Notes: generated by a model from the letters alone, not told the origin. A DNA stretch of 64,000 nucleotides from Nitratireductor mangrovi (GCF_007922615.2 NZ_CP042301.2:3704001-3768000), one strand, 5' to 3'. Shown: positions 46,320 to 56,375, counted from the stretch's first letter. Numbers and translations: made by a program.

Positions 46320-46982
46320 TCAATCGAAGCGCCAGACGATGGTGCGCTTCACCTCGGCGTCTTCCAGCACACGCGTGACCGGCACTTCGTAGCATGCCAG
46401 TTCGCGGAGCCGCTCACGCGGCAAATAGTGCCGGCCCGGATCGCCGACGAGGATCGTCGCGCCGCGCCCGGCGAGCGCCTCGAACCACGCCGCGCATCGT
46501 TCCGCGAGCGCGCGATCGTAAAAGACGTCGCCGGCGAGCACGACATCCCAGCCCTCGTCCTCTCCGATCAGGTCCTCACCGCGAAACTCCGCCTCGACGC
46601 CGTTGGCACGCGTGTTGAGCGCCAGCGCGGCGCGGCAGAACGGATCGATGTCGGCCGCCAACACGCTGCGGGCGCCCGCCTTCAGTGCGGCGATGGCGAC
46701 CAGGCCGGAACCGGAGGCGAAGTCGAGGACGCGTTTGCCGGCAACGGTCTCCGGATGGTCGAGAAGAAACCGCGCCAGGCCCTGGCCGCCCGCCCACGCG
46801 AAGGCCCAGAACGGCGGTGGCAGGCCGATGGCCTCAAGCTCCTCCTCCGTCTTCAGCCACAATTCATGCGCCTCGTCGGCGAGGTGGAGGCGGATTTCGG
46901 GCACATGCGGCGGCGCCACTAGGGCGGTATTGGCGAGGATGAAGGCTTCGGCCTCGTCCAGCGTCAACACCTTGCCGCTCAT
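46320..46982 (-). CDS. Probable ETF-beta lysine methyltransferase (METTL20-like)
   Basis: SAM methyltransferase of 220 residues. PPPFWAFAWAGGQGLARFLLD (about 55) followed by VLDFASGSGLVAIAAL and AGDVFYDRALA matches the seven-beta-strand family that includes ETF-beta lysine methyltransferases of alphaproteobacteria and mitochondrial METTL20. Methylation of electron-transfer flavoprotein beta would modulate its dehydrogenase docking. No etf genes are near. Family resemblance is strong; the substrate is inferred. Confidence 0.9.
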   Translation of the reverse strand: MSGKVLTLDEAEAFILANTALVAPPHVPEIRLHLADEAHELWLKTEEELEAIGLPPPFWAFAWAGGQGLARFLLDHPETVAGKRVLDFASGSGLVAIAALKAGARSVLAADIDPFCRAALALNTRANGVEAEFRGEDLIGEDEGWDVVLAGDVFYDRALAERCAAWFEALAGRGATILVGDPGRHYLPRERLRELACYEVPVTRVLEDAEVKRTIVWRFD

Positions 46983-46992
46983 TGCTGTGCCG

Positions 46993-47421
46993 TCAGGCCT
47001 CTCCCGGCTTCAGCCCGCCCATGCGGTTGACCTCGGCCCATTCGTCGTCGCTGACCGGCTGCACCGACAGGCGCGAATTCCGCACCAGCACCATTTCGGA
47101 AAGCTTGGGATTGGCCTTGATGTCGTTCAGCGTCACCGGCTGCGGCACGTCACGCACCGCCCGGACGTCGACGCATTCCCAGCGCGGGTCGTCGGAGGTC
47201 GAATCGGGATGCGCCAGCTTGCACACTTCGACAATGCCCACGACCTCTAGCCCCTCTTGCGAATGGTAGAAGAAGCCGCGATCGCCGATTTTCATCGCGC
47301 GCATGTTGTTGCGCGCCTGGTAGTTGCGCACCCCGTCCCATTCCTGCCCGGCCTCGCCTTTCGCCTTCTGCATCTCCCACGACCAGGTCGAGGGTTCCGA
47401 CTTGAACAGCCAATACGCCAT
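46993..47421 (-). CDS. EVE domain protein
   Basis: Protein of 142 residues. MAYWLFKSEPSTWSW at the start, GVRNYQARNNMRAMKIGDRGFFYHSQEGLEVVGIVEV in the middle: the thymocyte-nuclear-protein-1/EVE fold, which binds modified bases or RNA. Start overlaps the stop of the upstream YciI-like gene by one base (TGATG), so the two are coupled. The ETF-beta methyltransferase gene follows. Confidence 0.94.
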   Translation of the reverse strand: MAYWLFKSEPSTWSWEMQKAKGEAGQEWDGVRNYQARNNMRAMKIGDRGFFYHSQEGLEVVGIVEVCKLAHPDSTSDDPRWECVDVRAVRDVPQPVTLNDIKANPKLSEMVLVRNSRLSVQPVSDDEWAEVNRMGGLKPGEA

Positions 47422-47717
47422 CACGCTGCCTCCGGCTTGTTGAAGACCCAGTTCCACGGCCGGATGTCCACCGACGCGAACAGCCCGGCGCGTGCATAGG
47501 GATCGGCCTCGGCGATCAGCGCGGCAGCGGCGCGGTCGGCGGCCTCCACGACCACGAGGCTGGCCGACGGCTTGCCGTCGTCATCGAGGAAGGGTCCGGC
47601 GAATTTCAGCGTGCCCTTGGCGTTGAGGCCCTCCAGATAAGCGACGTGGTCGGGTCGTGTCGACTGGCGCACTTCGAGGTGGCCGGGCTTGTCGGTGCAG
47701 ACAAAGGCAAAAAGCAT
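47421..47717 (-). CDS. YciI-like protein
   Basis: Protein of 98 residues with a ferredoxin-like YciI fold: CTDKPGHLEVRQSTRPDHVAYLEGL, GPFLDDDGKPSASLVVVEA, then DPYARAGLFASVDIRPW. His and Asp of the family active-site pocket (RPDH, EADPY) are present. Often stand-alone; function unknown. First gene of the YciI-EVE-methyltransferase-like run downstream of gpsA. Confidence 0.93.
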   Translation of the reverse strand: MLFAFVCTDKPGHLEVRQSTRPDHVAYLEGLNAKGTLKFAGPFLDDDGKPSASLVVVEAADRAAAALIAEADPYARAGLFASVDIRPWNWVFNKPEAA

Positions 47718-47758
47718 GGTTCCTCCGGAGATTCGGCGCGCAGGACGCGGCGATCGTA

Positions 47759-48745
47759 TCAGGTCTCGCTTTTGAGCGGGCGCGAAAGCAGCGCCATCAT
47801 GGCTTCGCGCACCGTGATCGCGCGGTCAAGGATGAGCGCGACGTTTTGCGTGATCGGGGCATCGATGCCGCGCTCGCGGGCGATGCGATCGGCGATGGCG
47901 GCGGTGGCGACGCCCTCTGCCAGTCTCATTCCCTCCAGCGCCGCGCCCCGTCCGAGCGCCTCGCCATAGGCGAAATTGCGCGACTTGCCGGACCCGCAGG
48001 TCAGGAACAGATCGCCAAAGCCGGAAAGACCCATCAGCGTTTCCTGGCGCGCACCGAACGAGGCCGCGATCCGCCTGAGCTCGACGAAGCCGCGCGTGAC
48101 TAGCGCCGCCTGCGCGCTGGCGCCGAGTCCAGCCCCGATCACCGCGCCGGCGGCGATCGCCAGGACGTTCTTGAGCGCGCCGCCGGCCTCGACGCCGGCC
48201 AGGTCGTCGCTCGAATAGCAGCGCAGCGTCGGCGTCGAGATCAGCGCCGCCAGCGCCGCGGCGGCTTCCACGTCGGCGGCGGCCACTGTGACGGCCGTCG
48301 GCAGACCGGCAACGACGTCAACGGCGAAGCTCGGCCCTGAAAGGGCCGCAATCGGGTTGCGCGGCAGCCTTTCGGCGGCAATGTCGGAAAGCAGCCGGCC
48401 GCTTTCGGCATCGATGCCCTTGGCGCACAGCACGACCGGCGTGTCCGCGGCCACCTGAGGCGCCAGCACCTCGCACAAACCGCTCACCGTCTGCGCCGGC
48501 GTGACCGCGAGCACGACGCCGGCACCGGCAACAGCCGCGCTGATATCGCCGGTGGCGCGAACCGCGGGATTGAGCCTTGCGCCGGGCAAATAGCGTGGGT
48601 TCTCATGCCGCTGGTTGATCGCTTCCACCGTGTCGGCATCGCGGGCCCAAAGCCGCACCTCGCGCCCTGCCATCGCCTGCGCCTGGGCCAGCGCTGTCCC
48701 CCATGCGCCGCCGCCGAGGACGGCGACCGGCCTGGTTTCGCTCAT
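47759..48745 (-). CDS. gpsA: Glycerol-3-phosphate dehydrogenase [NAD(P)+]
   Basis: Enzyme of 328 residues making sn-glycerol-3-phosphate for phospholipids. [18 protein letters not shown] at the N-terminus, [30 protein letters not shown] and [25 protein letters not shown] are diagnostic. Start ATG 48745 overlaps the tsaD stop by 4 bases, so translation is coupled. Part of the tsaD-gpsA-YciI-EVE run. Confidence 0.96.
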   Translation of the reverse strand: MSETRPVAVLGGGAWGTALAQAQAMAGREVRLWARDADTVEAINQRHENPRYLPGARLNPAVRATGDISAAVAGAGVVLAVTPAQTVSGLCEVLAPQVAADTPVVLCAKGIDAESGRLLSDIAAERLPRNPIAALSGPSFAVDVVAGLPTAVTVAAADVEAAAALAALISTPTLRCYSSDDLAGVEAGGALKNVLAIAAGAVIGAGLGASAQAALVTRGFVELRRIAASFGARQETLMGLSGFGDLFLTCGSGKSRNFAYGEALGRGAALEGMRLAEGVATAAIADRIARERGIDAPITQNVALILDRAITVREAMMALLSRPLKSET

Positions 48746-49851
48746 GCCTTGGCTCCGCGTTTGCCAGCCCCGATCAGCGGCGCCGCCGTTTCGTCGAGCG
48801 GCCAGCGCGAGCGCGGCGCTGTCAGCATGGGATCTTCTGCGGGATCGATACCGGCCCGCAGCCGCTCGATCGCCGCCCAGGCGATCATCGCCGCGTTGTC
48901 GGTGCACAGTTCGGGCGGCGGCGCCAGGAAGGTGAAGCCGTTGCGCCGGCAAAGGTTCTCGAGCGCTTCCCGGATCGCCGCATTGGCGGCCACACCGCCG
49001 GCGACCACCAGCGCGGGTTGGGCAGCATCGGGAAACCGCTCCCGGAACCTCTGCAGGCTGCGCCCGACGCGATCGTCCAGCGTCTCGACGATCGCACGCT
49101 GGAAGGAAGCGGCTATGTCCGCGACGTCGCCTTCACCCAGCGGCGCGATTGCCGTCGCCGCCTGGCGCACCGCCGTCTTCAGCCCCGAAAACGAAAAATC
49201 GAGCCGCGCCTCGCCCTTCAGCGGGCGCGGCAGGTCGAAGCGGGACGCGTCGCCGCCGGCCGCGACACGCTCGACATTCGGACCGCCCGGATAGGGCAGG
49301 CCGAGCAGCTTCGCGGTCTTGTCGAACGCCTCGCCGAGCGCATCGTCGATGGTCGACGCCCAGCGTTCGTAATCGCCCGGACCCTTGACCAGCACGATCT
49401 GGGTGTGCCCGCCCGAAACGAGAAGCATCAGATAGGGAAAGCCTAGCCGCTCCAGGAGCCGTGCCGAAAGCGCATGCCCTTCGAGATGGTTGACCGCCAC
49501 CAGCGGCTTGCCGCCGGCCGCCGCCAGCGCCTTCGCGGTCATCAGCCCGACCAGCAGGCCCCCGATCAGGCCGGGGCCGGCGGTCGCCGCGATCGCGTCG
49601 ACCTCACCAAGCGTCGTCTCGGCCTCCGCAAGTGCGGCGCCGATGACGCCGTCGAGCGCTTCGACATGGGCGCGCGCCGCGATCTCCGGCACGACGCCGC
49701 CGAAAGCCGCATGCTCGCCGATCTGGCTCAGAACGATGTTGGAGCGAATGAGCGGGCCGCAGCCCGGCACCCAGGAAACGACCGCGGCGGCAGTTTCGTC
49801 GCAGCTCGTCTCGATACCGAGAACACGGATTTCGGCATGGTCGGGCCGCAT
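48742..49851 (-). CDS. tsaD: tRNA N6-adenosine threonylcarbamoyltransferase TsaD
   Basis: Universal t6A-modification enzyme, 369 residues. [16 protein letters not shown] at residue 10, metal ligands HLEGH (about 123), SGGHTQI, and DNAAMIAW near the end. Catalyses transfer of the threonylcarbamoyl group to A37 of ANN-decoding tRNAs with TsaB and TsaE. Divergent from hemC across 77 bases, a stable alphaproteobacterial neighbourhood. Confidence 0.97.
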   Translation of the reverse strand: MRPDHAEIRVLGIETSCDETAAAVVSWVPGCGPLIRSNIVLSQIGEHAAFGGVVPEIAARAHVEALDGVIGAALAEAETTLGEVDAIAATAGPGLIGGLLVGLMTAKALAAAGGKPLVAVNHLEGHALSARLLERLGFPYLMLLVSGGHTQIVLVKGPGDYERWASTIDDALGEAFDKTAKLLGLPYPGGPNVERVAAGGDASRFDLPRPLKGEARLDFSFSGLKTAVRQAATAIAPLGEGDVADIAASFQRAIVETLDDRVGRSLQRFRERFPDAAQPALVVAGGVAANAAIREALENLCRRNGFTFLAPPPELCTDNAAMIAWAAIERLRAGIDPAEDPMLTAPRSRWPLDETAAPLIGAGKRGAKA

Positions 49852-49928
49852 GATTGCCGGATGGTCCTTTCCCCGATAGGAAGGCCAAAAGGCCCTCCGC
49901 CGCGACGGGTTAGCACGGACAAATCCGC

Positions 49929-50858
49929 ATGCAAACTGGACAGCTCAGGATCGGAACCCGCGGCAGCGCGCTGGCGCTGGCGCAAGCTCACGAGACCCGC
50001 GACCGGCTGATGGCGGCGCACGGGCTCGCCGAGGACGCCTTCGCGATCGAGGTGATATCGACCAGCGGCGACCGCATCCAGGACCGGCCTCTGTCGGAAG
50101 CGGGCGGCAAGGGCCTGTTCACCAAGGAGATTGAGGAAGCGCTTCTCGACGGCCGCATCGACATCGCCGTCCATTCCTCCAAGGACATGCCGACAAGACT
50201 GCCCGACGGGCTGGTGCTGGGCGCTTTCCTCGAGCGCGAAGACGTGCGCGACGCCTTCATCGGTGGTGCCGCCGAAACCATCGACGCCTTGCCGCAAGGC
50301 GCCACGGTCGGCTCCTCGTCGCTCAGGCGGCAGGCCCTCATCCGCCGCCGCCGGCCCGACATCTCCGTCGTCATGTTCCGCGGCAATGTGCAGACGCGCC
50401 TGCGCAAGCTCTCCGAAGGCCAGGTTCATGGCACGCTGCTCGCTCACGCCGGCCTGCGCCGCCTCGGGATGGCCGAGGTCATCACCGAATTGCTGCCGCT
50501 CGATACCTTTCCGCCTGCACCAGGGCAGGGCGCGATCTGCATCGAGCATCGCGACGGCGACCGCCGCATCGAACAGATGCTTGAGTCGATCCACCACGGC
50601 GGGACCGGAGCCGCACTTGCCTGCGAACGCGCCTTTCTTGGCGCCCTCGACGGTTCCTGCCGCACGCCCATCGCGGGTCATGCGACGCTCGAAGGCCAGG
50701 CCCTTCGCTTCCACGGACTGATCTTGACGCCCGACGGCGTCGAGGCGCACGACATTACGGTCGAAGGCGAGGTCACGGAAGCGGCATCCATAGGCCGCCG
50801 GGCCGGAGAGGAGATCCGCGCCAGGGCCGGCGCGCGGTTCTTCGACAGCTGGGTCTAG
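49929..50858 (+). CDS. hemC: Porphobilinogen deaminase (hydroxymethylbilane synthase)
   Basis: Enzyme of 309 residues that polymerises four porphobilinogens. [14 protein letters not shown] at the start, [43 protein letters not shown], and the dipyrromethane cofactor cysteine in [11 protein letters not shown] (about residue 242). First gene of the hem cluster. Confidence 0.97.
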   Translation: MQTGQLRIGTRGSALALAQAHETRDRLMAAHGLAEDAFAIEVISTSGDRIQDRPLSEAGGKGLFTKEIEEALLDGRIDIAVHSSKDMPTRLPDGLVLGAFLEREDVRDAFIGGAAETIDALPQGATVGSSSLRRQALIRRRRPDISVVMFRGNVQTRLRKLSEGQVHGTLLAHAGLRRLGMAEVITELLPLDTFPPAPGQGAICIEHRDGDRRIEQMLESIHHGGTGAALACERAFLGALDGSCRTPIAGHATLEGQALRFHGLILTPDGVEAHDITVEGEVTEAASIGRRAGEEIRARAGARFFDSWV

Positions 50859-50863
50859 CCGGC

Positions 50864-51574
50864 GTGGCGCGCGTCCTCGTCACGCGACCTGAACCGGGTG
50901 CGACCGCGACCGCCCGCCGGCTGCGCGAAGAGGGTCACGAGCCGCTCCTCCTGCCGCTGAGCGAAACGCGGCCGCTCGAAGGCGCATTTCCCGACCCCGA
51001 CGGGATCGGCGCGGTGGCGGCCACGAGCGTCAATGCGCTCCGGCACGCGTCCGAGAGGGATTTGTCGCCTTTCTTGGCCAAGACCTTCTTCGCGGTCGGC
51101 GAAAAGACGGCCCAGGCTGCGCGCGAAGCGGGCTTTCGCGAGGTCATCGTTGGCCAGGGCGACGGCGCGGCGCTGGCGCGGCTGGTCGCCGATACTCCGG
51201 TGGCCGCAGGCAAGCTGCTTTATCTTTGCGGAAGCGTGCGGCACGGCGCCTTCGAAGACGGACTTGCCGGTCAGGGCATCCCTGTTCTCCCCGTCGAGAC
51301 CTACGCCATCACCTATCGAAGCCCTTCCGCATCCGAGCTTGCACGCGTCGCCGGGGCCGGACCGCCCGACTTTGCGCTCGTCTATTCGGCTCGCGGGGCC
51401 GAAGCTTTGCGCGCCATCGTCGAACATCGTGAAAACACGGCTCTTTTTCGTGGAACGGCGTTCCTTTGCCTGTCCAAGGCGGTCGCCGACCGACTGGCTT
51501 CCGGGCATCGCCCGGTGCTCGTCAGCCCCGAGCCTTCCGAGGAGGCCCTGTTGTCGCAGCTTCCTCGCTGCTGA
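50864..51574 (+). CDS. hemD: Uroporphyrinogen-III synthase
   Basis: Enzyme of 236 residues that closes and flips ring D of hydroxymethylbilane. Sequence conservation is low in this family; [29 protein letters not shown] at the start, FAVGEKTAQAAREAGF and a late FLCLSKAVADRLA are recognisable. Start GTG 50864 is 5 bases after hemC stop. Position between hemC and the Mic60-like gene strengthens the call. Confidence 0.92.
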   Translation: MARVLVTRPEPGATATARRLREEGHEPLLLPLSETRPLEGAFPDPDGIGAVAATSVNALRHASERDLSPFLAKTFFAVGEKTAQAAREAGFREVIVGQGDGAALARLVADTPVAAGKLLYLCGSVRHGAFEDGLAGQGIPVLPVETYAITYRSPSASELARVAGAGPPDFALVYSARGAEALRAIVEHRENTALFRGTAFLCLSKAVADRLASGHRPVLVSPEPSEEALLSQLPRC

Positions 51575-51668
51575 CGCAAAGGGGCTACACAAGCGCATGT
51601 TGCACGTGCGAATGTAGCCAGGTCAGGTGGGCGCTAAGGTCAAACCAGGAAGGATTTCGGAGCAAGGC

Positions 51669-53183
51669 ATGGTGAAACCGCCCAAGATCCGGCACTCGAA
51701 GTCGCAGCGCGAGCCCGTGACGATCGACCACGAGCCGACGGATGCGAAGAAGGAGACCGCTTCGCGGCCTTCCGAGGATTCGCAAAAGACCGGCACCACC
51801 GCCGCCACCTCCGAAAAGACCACCGGCGCGGCCCCGAAGCCGCAGGAGAACAGCGCCAACGCCAAGGCGGGGGAGGCCGCCGCCAAGGCGACGACGGAGA
51901 CCGCCGCCTCGAAGCCTGCGGGAAAGCCCGAAGCCTCTGACAAGCCGGAGACGAAAGCGGCGCAAAAGACAGCGCAACCGGAGGCGAGCAGCGCCGGTTT
52001 CGGTCGCGGCGCTACTGGCTCGTCCGCCGGTGCTACAACCGGCAAGGACGGGGGCGCCAATGCGTCGGGACGTGGCGAGACAGCCGCCAGGCCGGCGCAG
52101 CCGAGGCGCGGCGGTATCTCCCTTGTCGCGGCGGGCCTGCTCGGCGGCGTCATCGCGCTGCTCGGCGGCGGCGCGGCGCAATATGCCGGCCTGCTGCCGG
52201 CGCCGGCCGGGCCCTCTGACGAAGCCGAACTCGTGGCGATCCGGGCCGAGATCGCCGCACTCGAGGAGCGAATCGCGGCCGGCGGCGAAAACGGTGGCGG
52301 CGCCGAGGCGATCGCGGCGGCCAACGGCCGCATCGACACACTTTCGAGCGACATCGAGACGCTCAGGACGCAGGTCGCCGACATCCAGTCATCGATCGCC
52401 GGCGGCGGCGCCGGCGAGGATGCGGCGTTGCAAGCGCTCGACGCGCGCCTGAAGAGCCTCGAGGAGCGGATCGCTTCCCTCGGCGAAGGAGGCGGCGACA
52501 CGACGAATGAGGCGCTGGCAGCGCTGACCGAGCGCCTTGTCGGCATGGAAACGACGCTTGGCGCGGCGCGGGATGCAGCGACCGCGGCCCAGTCGGCCGC
52601 GTCGGCGAATGCCGAGAAGCTGGCCGCCTTGGAGGCCGAACTCCAGGCGCTTTCCGAGCGCGTCGACGCCCAGGCCTCGAACCCCAAGATCGCGCTGGCC
52701 ATCGCGGCGGCCGGCCTCAAGGCGGCGATCGACCGCGGCGTGCCCTTCATGGCCGAGTTGGAAACCTATGCGGCCATTGCGCCGGAAGCACCGGAGATCG
52801 CCCAGCTGCGCGAGTTGGCGGCCGCTGGCGTGCCGACCCGCACGCAGATCGAGCAGGAGGTGGCGGACGCCGCCAACCTGATGGTCGCAGCCGCAAGCCC
52901 GGTCGACGAGAACGCCGGACTGTTCGAGCGCCTGCTCGCCAGCCTGGAATCACTGGTCAAGGTTCGACCGATCGGCGAGGTGGAAGGCGAAGGCGTCGGA
53001 GCGACTGTCGCGCGTCTCGAAACCGCCGTCCGGTCCGGCAACTACGACAAGGCCATCGCCGAATTCGAAACCCTGCCGGAGCCGGTACGGGCCGCAGGCG
53101 AGCCGTTCATGGCCAAGGTCCGCGCGCGCAGCACCGCCGACGCGCTGGTCGAGAAGGCGCTGACGGGCGCGCTCAGGGCGTGA
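51669..53183 (+). CDS. Mitofilin/Mic60-like inner membrane protein
   Basis: Protein of 504 residues. A Lys/Ala/Pro/Thr-rich disordered N-terminus leads to one helix at about 147-172 (LVAAGLLGGVIALLGGG), then a long coiled coil at 185-345 and a C-terminal mitofilin-type domain (LFERLLASLESLVKVRPIGEVEGEG, then AKVRARSTADALVEKAL). Alphaproteobacterial Mic60 shapes the inner membrane, as its mitochondrial counterpart forms cristae junctions, and lies between hemD and hemY-like genes. ATG 51669 follows GGAGCAAGGC. Confidence 0.9.
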   Translation: MVKPPKIRHSKSQREPVTIDHEPTDAKKETASRPSEDSQKTGTTAATSEKTTGAAPKPQENSANAKAGEAAAKATTETAASKPAGKPEASDKPETKAAQKTAQPEASSAGFGRGATGSSAGATTGKDGGANASGRGETAARPAQPRRGGISLVAAGLLGGVIALLGGGAAQYAGLLPAPAGPSDEAELVAIRAEIAALEERIAAGGENGGGAEAIAAANGRIDTLSSDIETLRTQVADIQSSIAGGGAGEDAALQALDARLKSLEERIASLGEGGGDTTNEALAALTERLVGMETTLGAARDAATAAQSAASANAEKLAALEAELQALSERVDAQASNPKIALAIAAAGLKAAIDRGVPFMAELETYAAIAPEAPEIAQLRELAAAGVPTRTQIEQEVADAANLMVAAASPVDENAGLFERLLASLESLVKVRPIGEVEGEGVGATVARLETAVRSGNYDKAIAEFETLPEPVRAAGEPFMAKVRARSTADALVEKALTGALRA

Positions 53184-53196
53184 GCGGAGGAGTTCG

Positions 53197-54870
53197 ATGA
53201 TACGCATTTTCCTGTTCCTCCTCGTCGTTTTCGCTCTCGGCCTCGGCTTTTCCTGGCTTGCCGAGCGGCCGGGCGAGATGGTCGTCACCTTCGGCGGCTA
53301 TCAGTACGAGGTCACCCTCATGGTGGCCGCGATCCTCGTCACCGCGATCGTCGCGGCGGTCATGATCGTCTGGTGGCTGCTGAAGTCGATCTGGAACAGC
53401 CCGCGTACCGTGGCGCGCTATTTCCGCGTGCGCCGGCGCGATCGCGGTTATCAGGCGCTGTCGACCGGCATGATCGCCGCCGGCGCAGGTGATGCCGGCC
53501 TGGCGCGCGCCAAGAAGCGCGAAGCCATGAAGCTGATCAGCGCCGATCAGGAACCGCTGATCCATCTTCTCGATGCCCAGGCATCGCTGCTGGAAGGCGA
53601 CCATGACGGCGCCCGCAAGAAGTTCGAGGCCATGCTCGACGATCCCGAGATGCGCATGCTCGGCCTGCGCGGGCTCTATCTCGAGGCGCAGAGGCTCGGC
53701 GACCGTGACGCCGCCCGCCACTATGCCGGGCGTGCCGCCGACATCGCGCCGCAGCTCGGCTGGGCTTCGAATGCCACGCTGGAGGCAAAGACCGCCGCCG
53801 GCGACTGGGATGGTGCGCTGGCGCTGCTGGAGGCGCGTCGGTCGACCAGGCAAATCGACAAGGACGAGGCAAACCGCAAGCGTGCCGTGCTGCTCACGGC
53901 CAAGGCCCAGGAACTGATCGACCGCGATCCGCTGGCTGCAAGGAACGCCGCCATCGAGGCCAACCGGCTGGCGCCGGATCTCGTTCCCGCCGCGGTGACG
54001 GCCGCCAGGGCCCTGTTCAGGCAGGATGATCTGCGCAAGGGCTCGAAGATCCTCGAAGCAGCCTGGCGCAAGCAGGCGCACCCGGAAATCGCCAACGCCT
54101 ATGTGCATGCGCGTCACGGCGATTCCACCCACGACAGGCTGATACGCGCCAGAAAGCTGAAGTCGCAACGGCAGAACAACGCCGAATCCGCCCTCGTGGT
54201 GGCACGCGCCGCGCTCGAGGCCGAGGAACTGAAGGAGGCCCGCGCGGCCGCCGAGGAGGCGCTGCGCATCGCGCCGCGCGAGAGCGCCTTTCTGCTGCTC
54301 GCCGACATCGAGGAAACCGAGACCGGCGACGAGGGCCGCATCCGCCAGTGGCTGGCCCGGGCGGTGAGGGCGCCGCGCGACCCGGTCTGGATCGCCGATG
54401 GCGTCGTCTACGACAAATGGGCACCGCTTTCGCCGGTGACCGGCAAGCTCGACGCGTTCGCATGGCGCGCTCCGGTCGAACGCTCGGCCGCCATGATCGA
54501 GCAGGACGAGGAGGAACTGCGCCAACCTGTCCTCCTGCCCGCGGCAGTAGCCGTGGCGACCCCGGAACCGGCGCCAGCGCCGCCGGCAGCGGAGCCTGAG
54601 CCCGTCGACGATATCGAGGACGCCGAAACGCTGGACGATGAACCGACCATAGCGCCGGCAAACGGCAGCGACGAGAAGCCGGCGGCGAACGATGCGCCGG
54701 CGTCGGCCGAACCGGAGAAAAAGCCTTCCGCGGCTGTACAGAGCGCCGCCAACGACGACGCCGAGGCGCGGGAAGCGGATCCGGTCGCCGTGCCCCGTCC
54801 AGACGATCCCGGGGTTGATCCCGAGGAGGCCGAGGAGGACGCGCGGGCCAGGCGGTTCCGGCTGTTTTGA
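53197..54870 (+). CDS. HemY-like membrane-anchored TPR protein
   Basis: Protein of 557 residues: two N-terminal helices (3-22, 41-65), HemY-N domain with VTFGGYQYEVT and WWLLKSIWNSPRTVARYFRVRRRDRG, then TPR-like helices (e.g. GLYLEAQRLGDRDAARHYAGRAADIAPQ) to about 400 and a Pro/Ala/Glu-rich tail. Function in heme export or synthesis remains unsettled; this is not protoporphyrinogen oxidase HemY. Follows Mic60 by 13 bases; together they may form a membrane complex. Confidence 0.93.
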   Translation: MIRIFLFLLVVFALGLGFSWLAERPGEMVVTFGGYQYEVTLMVAAILVTAIVAAVMIVWWLLKSIWNSPRTVARYFRVRRRDRGYQALSTGMIAAGAGDAGLARAKKREAMKLISADQEPLIHLLDAQASLLEGDHDGARKKFEAMLDDPEMRMLGLRGLYLEAQRLGDRDAARHYAGRAADIAPQLGWASNATLEAKTAAGDWDGALALLEARRSTRQIDKDEANRKRAVLLTAKAQELIDRDPLAARNAAIEANRLAPDLVPAAVTAARALFRQDDLRKGSKILEAAWRKQAHPEIANAYVHARHGDSTHDRLIRARKLKSQRQNNAESALVVARAALEAEELKEARAAAEEALRIAPRESAFLLLADIEETETGDEGRIRQWLARAVRAPRDPVWIADGVVYDKWAPLSPVTGKLDAFAWRAPVERSAAMIEQDEEELRQPVLLPAAVAVATPEPAPAPPAAEPEPVDDIEDAETLDDEPTIAPANGSDEKPAANDAPASAEPEKKPSAAVQSAANDDAEAREADPVAVPRPDDPGVDPEEAEEDARARRFRLF

Positions 54871-54913
54871 CCCCGCGTCCGGCCCCGCCGTGCCCCGCCA
54901 ACCGGAGCCTTGA

Positions 54914-55387
54914 ATGCTAGATCGCCTGATTTCCTTCCTGCAGCGCATGCCCGGTCCGCCGGCCGCCAGGTCCGAGCATCACGAGGACGATCCGCGACTT
55001 GCCGCTGCCGCGCTGCTTGTCCACCTCATGGACGCCGACGGCGTGCGTCTCGACGTCGAGCGCGAGAAGCTCGCGGAGGCCCTGACGCGCGGTTATGGGC
55101 TTGAAGGCCGCGACCTGCAGAAATTCATCGCACGGGCGGAGACCGCCGAACGCGAATCGGTCGATCTCTACGCGTTCACCAGCGTGCTCAAGCGTCATCT
55201 CGACGAGCAGGCCCGCATCGAGTTCATCGGAATCATGTGGGAGATGGTGTTTGCCGACGGCGACCTGAGCGAACTGGAAGACAATGTCGTCTGGCGCGTC
55301 GCCGAACTGATCGGCGTCGACCGCCGCGACCGCATTGCCATGCGGCAGCGCGCCAACCCCGACGACAGCACCGGCACGGAACACTAA
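54914..55387 (+). CDS. TerB family tellurite-resistance-like protein
   Basis: Soluble all-helical protein of 157 residues: AAAALLVHLMDADGVRLDVEREKLAEAL and FIGIMWEMVFADGDLSELEDNVVWRVAELIGVD, with repeated Asp-rich metal-binding-type turns. TerB-like proteins of this size are widespread and not proof of tellurite resistance. Encoded 43 bases after HemY. Confidence 0.92.
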   Translation: MLDRLISFLQRMPGPPAARSEHHEDDPRLAAAALLVHLMDADGVRLDVEREKLAEALTRGYGLEGRDLQKFIARAETAERESVDLYAFTSVLKRHLDEQARIEFIGIMWEMVFADGDLSELEDNVVWRVAELIGVDRRDRIAMRQRANPDDSTGTEH

Positions 55388-55395
55388 GCACCCTC

Positions 55396-56130
55396 ATGCC
55401 TGCCGCAAACTCCGACAAGCCGAAGATCCTGATCGTCATGCATCAGGAACTGTCCAGCCCCGGCCGCGTCGGTCATCTCCTGATCGAAGGCGGCTTCGAA
55501 CTCGACATGCGCCGCCCGCCGCTCGGCGACCCGCTGCCCGAAACCCTGACCGACCATGCCGGCGTCGTCATTTTCGGCGGCCCGATGAGCGCCAACGACA
55601 CCGACGAATTCGTGCGGCGCGAAACCGAGTGGCTGAAGGTGCCGCTGGCCGAGAACAAGCCGTTTCTCGGCATCTGCCTCGGGGCTCAGATGCTGGTCAA
55701 CCATCTCGGCGGCAAGGTCGAGGGCCACGAGGCGGGTCTCGTCGAGATCGGCTGGTATCCGTTGCAACCGACGGAGGCCGGCAAGGACCTGATGCACTGG
55801 CCGGACATGGTCTACCAGTTCCATCGCGAGGGCTTTTCGCTGCCCAGGGACGCCACCCTGCTGGCCACGGCCGAAGCCTATCCGAACCAGGCCTTCCGCT
55901 ATGGCGAGAACGCCTGGGGCATCCAGTTCCACGCCGAACTGACCCGCATGATGATGCAGCGCTGGGTGGTGCGCGGCGCGCACCGCTTCACGCTGCCGGG
56001 CGCGCAGCCCGGGCGCGACCATCTCGGCGGCCGCATGATCTGGGACATGCATCTGAAGCGCTGGCTGGTCGAGTTTCTCGACCTCATCTTCCACAGCCCG
56101 CGCCTGCATCCCGGGGAACGCGCCGGCTGA
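55396..56130 (+). CDS. Class I glutamine amidotransferase (GuaA-like)
   Basis: Protein of 244 residues. IFGGPMSANDTDEF, the nucleophile Cys in LGICLGAQML (about 93), FHREGFSLP and the catalytic HxE in IQFHAELTR (about residue 180). Ammonia-using partner is unknown; the enzymes are often annotated as GMP-synthase-like but lack the synthase part. ATG 55396 begins 8 bases after the TerB stop. Probably last gene of the hem-derived run. Confidence 0.93.
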   Translation: MPAANSDKPKILIVMHQELSSPGRVGHLLIEGGFELDMRRPPLGDPLPETLTDHAGVVIFGGPMSANDTDEFVRRETEWLKVPLAENKPFLGICLGAQMLVNHLGGKVEGHEAGLVEIGWYPLQPTEAGKDLMHWPDMVYQFHREGFSLPRDATLLATAEAYPNQAFRYGENAWGIQFHAELTRMMMQRWVVRGAHRFTLPGAQPGRDHLGGRMIWDMHLKRWLVEFLDLIFHSPRLHPGERAG

Positions 56131-56237
56131 CCGCGCGTGCCGGCAATCCCGTTGAAAAATCGTGATGTTGCAGCGCTCGTCGAACGGCAAACAGGGCGCT
56201 GTCGACGCACCGCAGACAGTCATTCGCATCAAGGTAG

Positions 56238-56266
56238 TTGCTGAACGTATATTCAGTATGTATGAT
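56238..56266 (+). promoter_or_regulatory. Candidate sigma-70 promoter of the ABC operon
   Basis: TTGCTG, then a 17-base spacer, then TATGAT. A CTGAA-CGTATA-TTCAG palindrome (56241-56256) overlaps the -35 and spacer, a likely repressor site. GAACGTTC lies further down at 56293. The AT-rich character here stands out against the GC-rich surroundings. Confidence 0.55.
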
Positions 56267-56292
56267 GATTTCTCTGACATAAGAATAAGTTA

Positions 56293-56300
56293 GAACGTTC
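56293..56300. promoter_or_regulatory. GAACGTTC palindrome in the leader of the ABC operon
   Basis: Eight-base perfect palindrome, downstream of the candidate -10 box. The same octamer is in the Rieske oxygenase promoter (60435-60442). Its flanks pair poorly, so on its own it is weak. Confidence 0.4.
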
Positions 56301-56375
56301 AGATTGGCACTGGCTTCATGGTCGTGCCAAAAGACGCCGCGAGGGAACGCGGCCGCAAGCGGAGGTGGAACGCGG

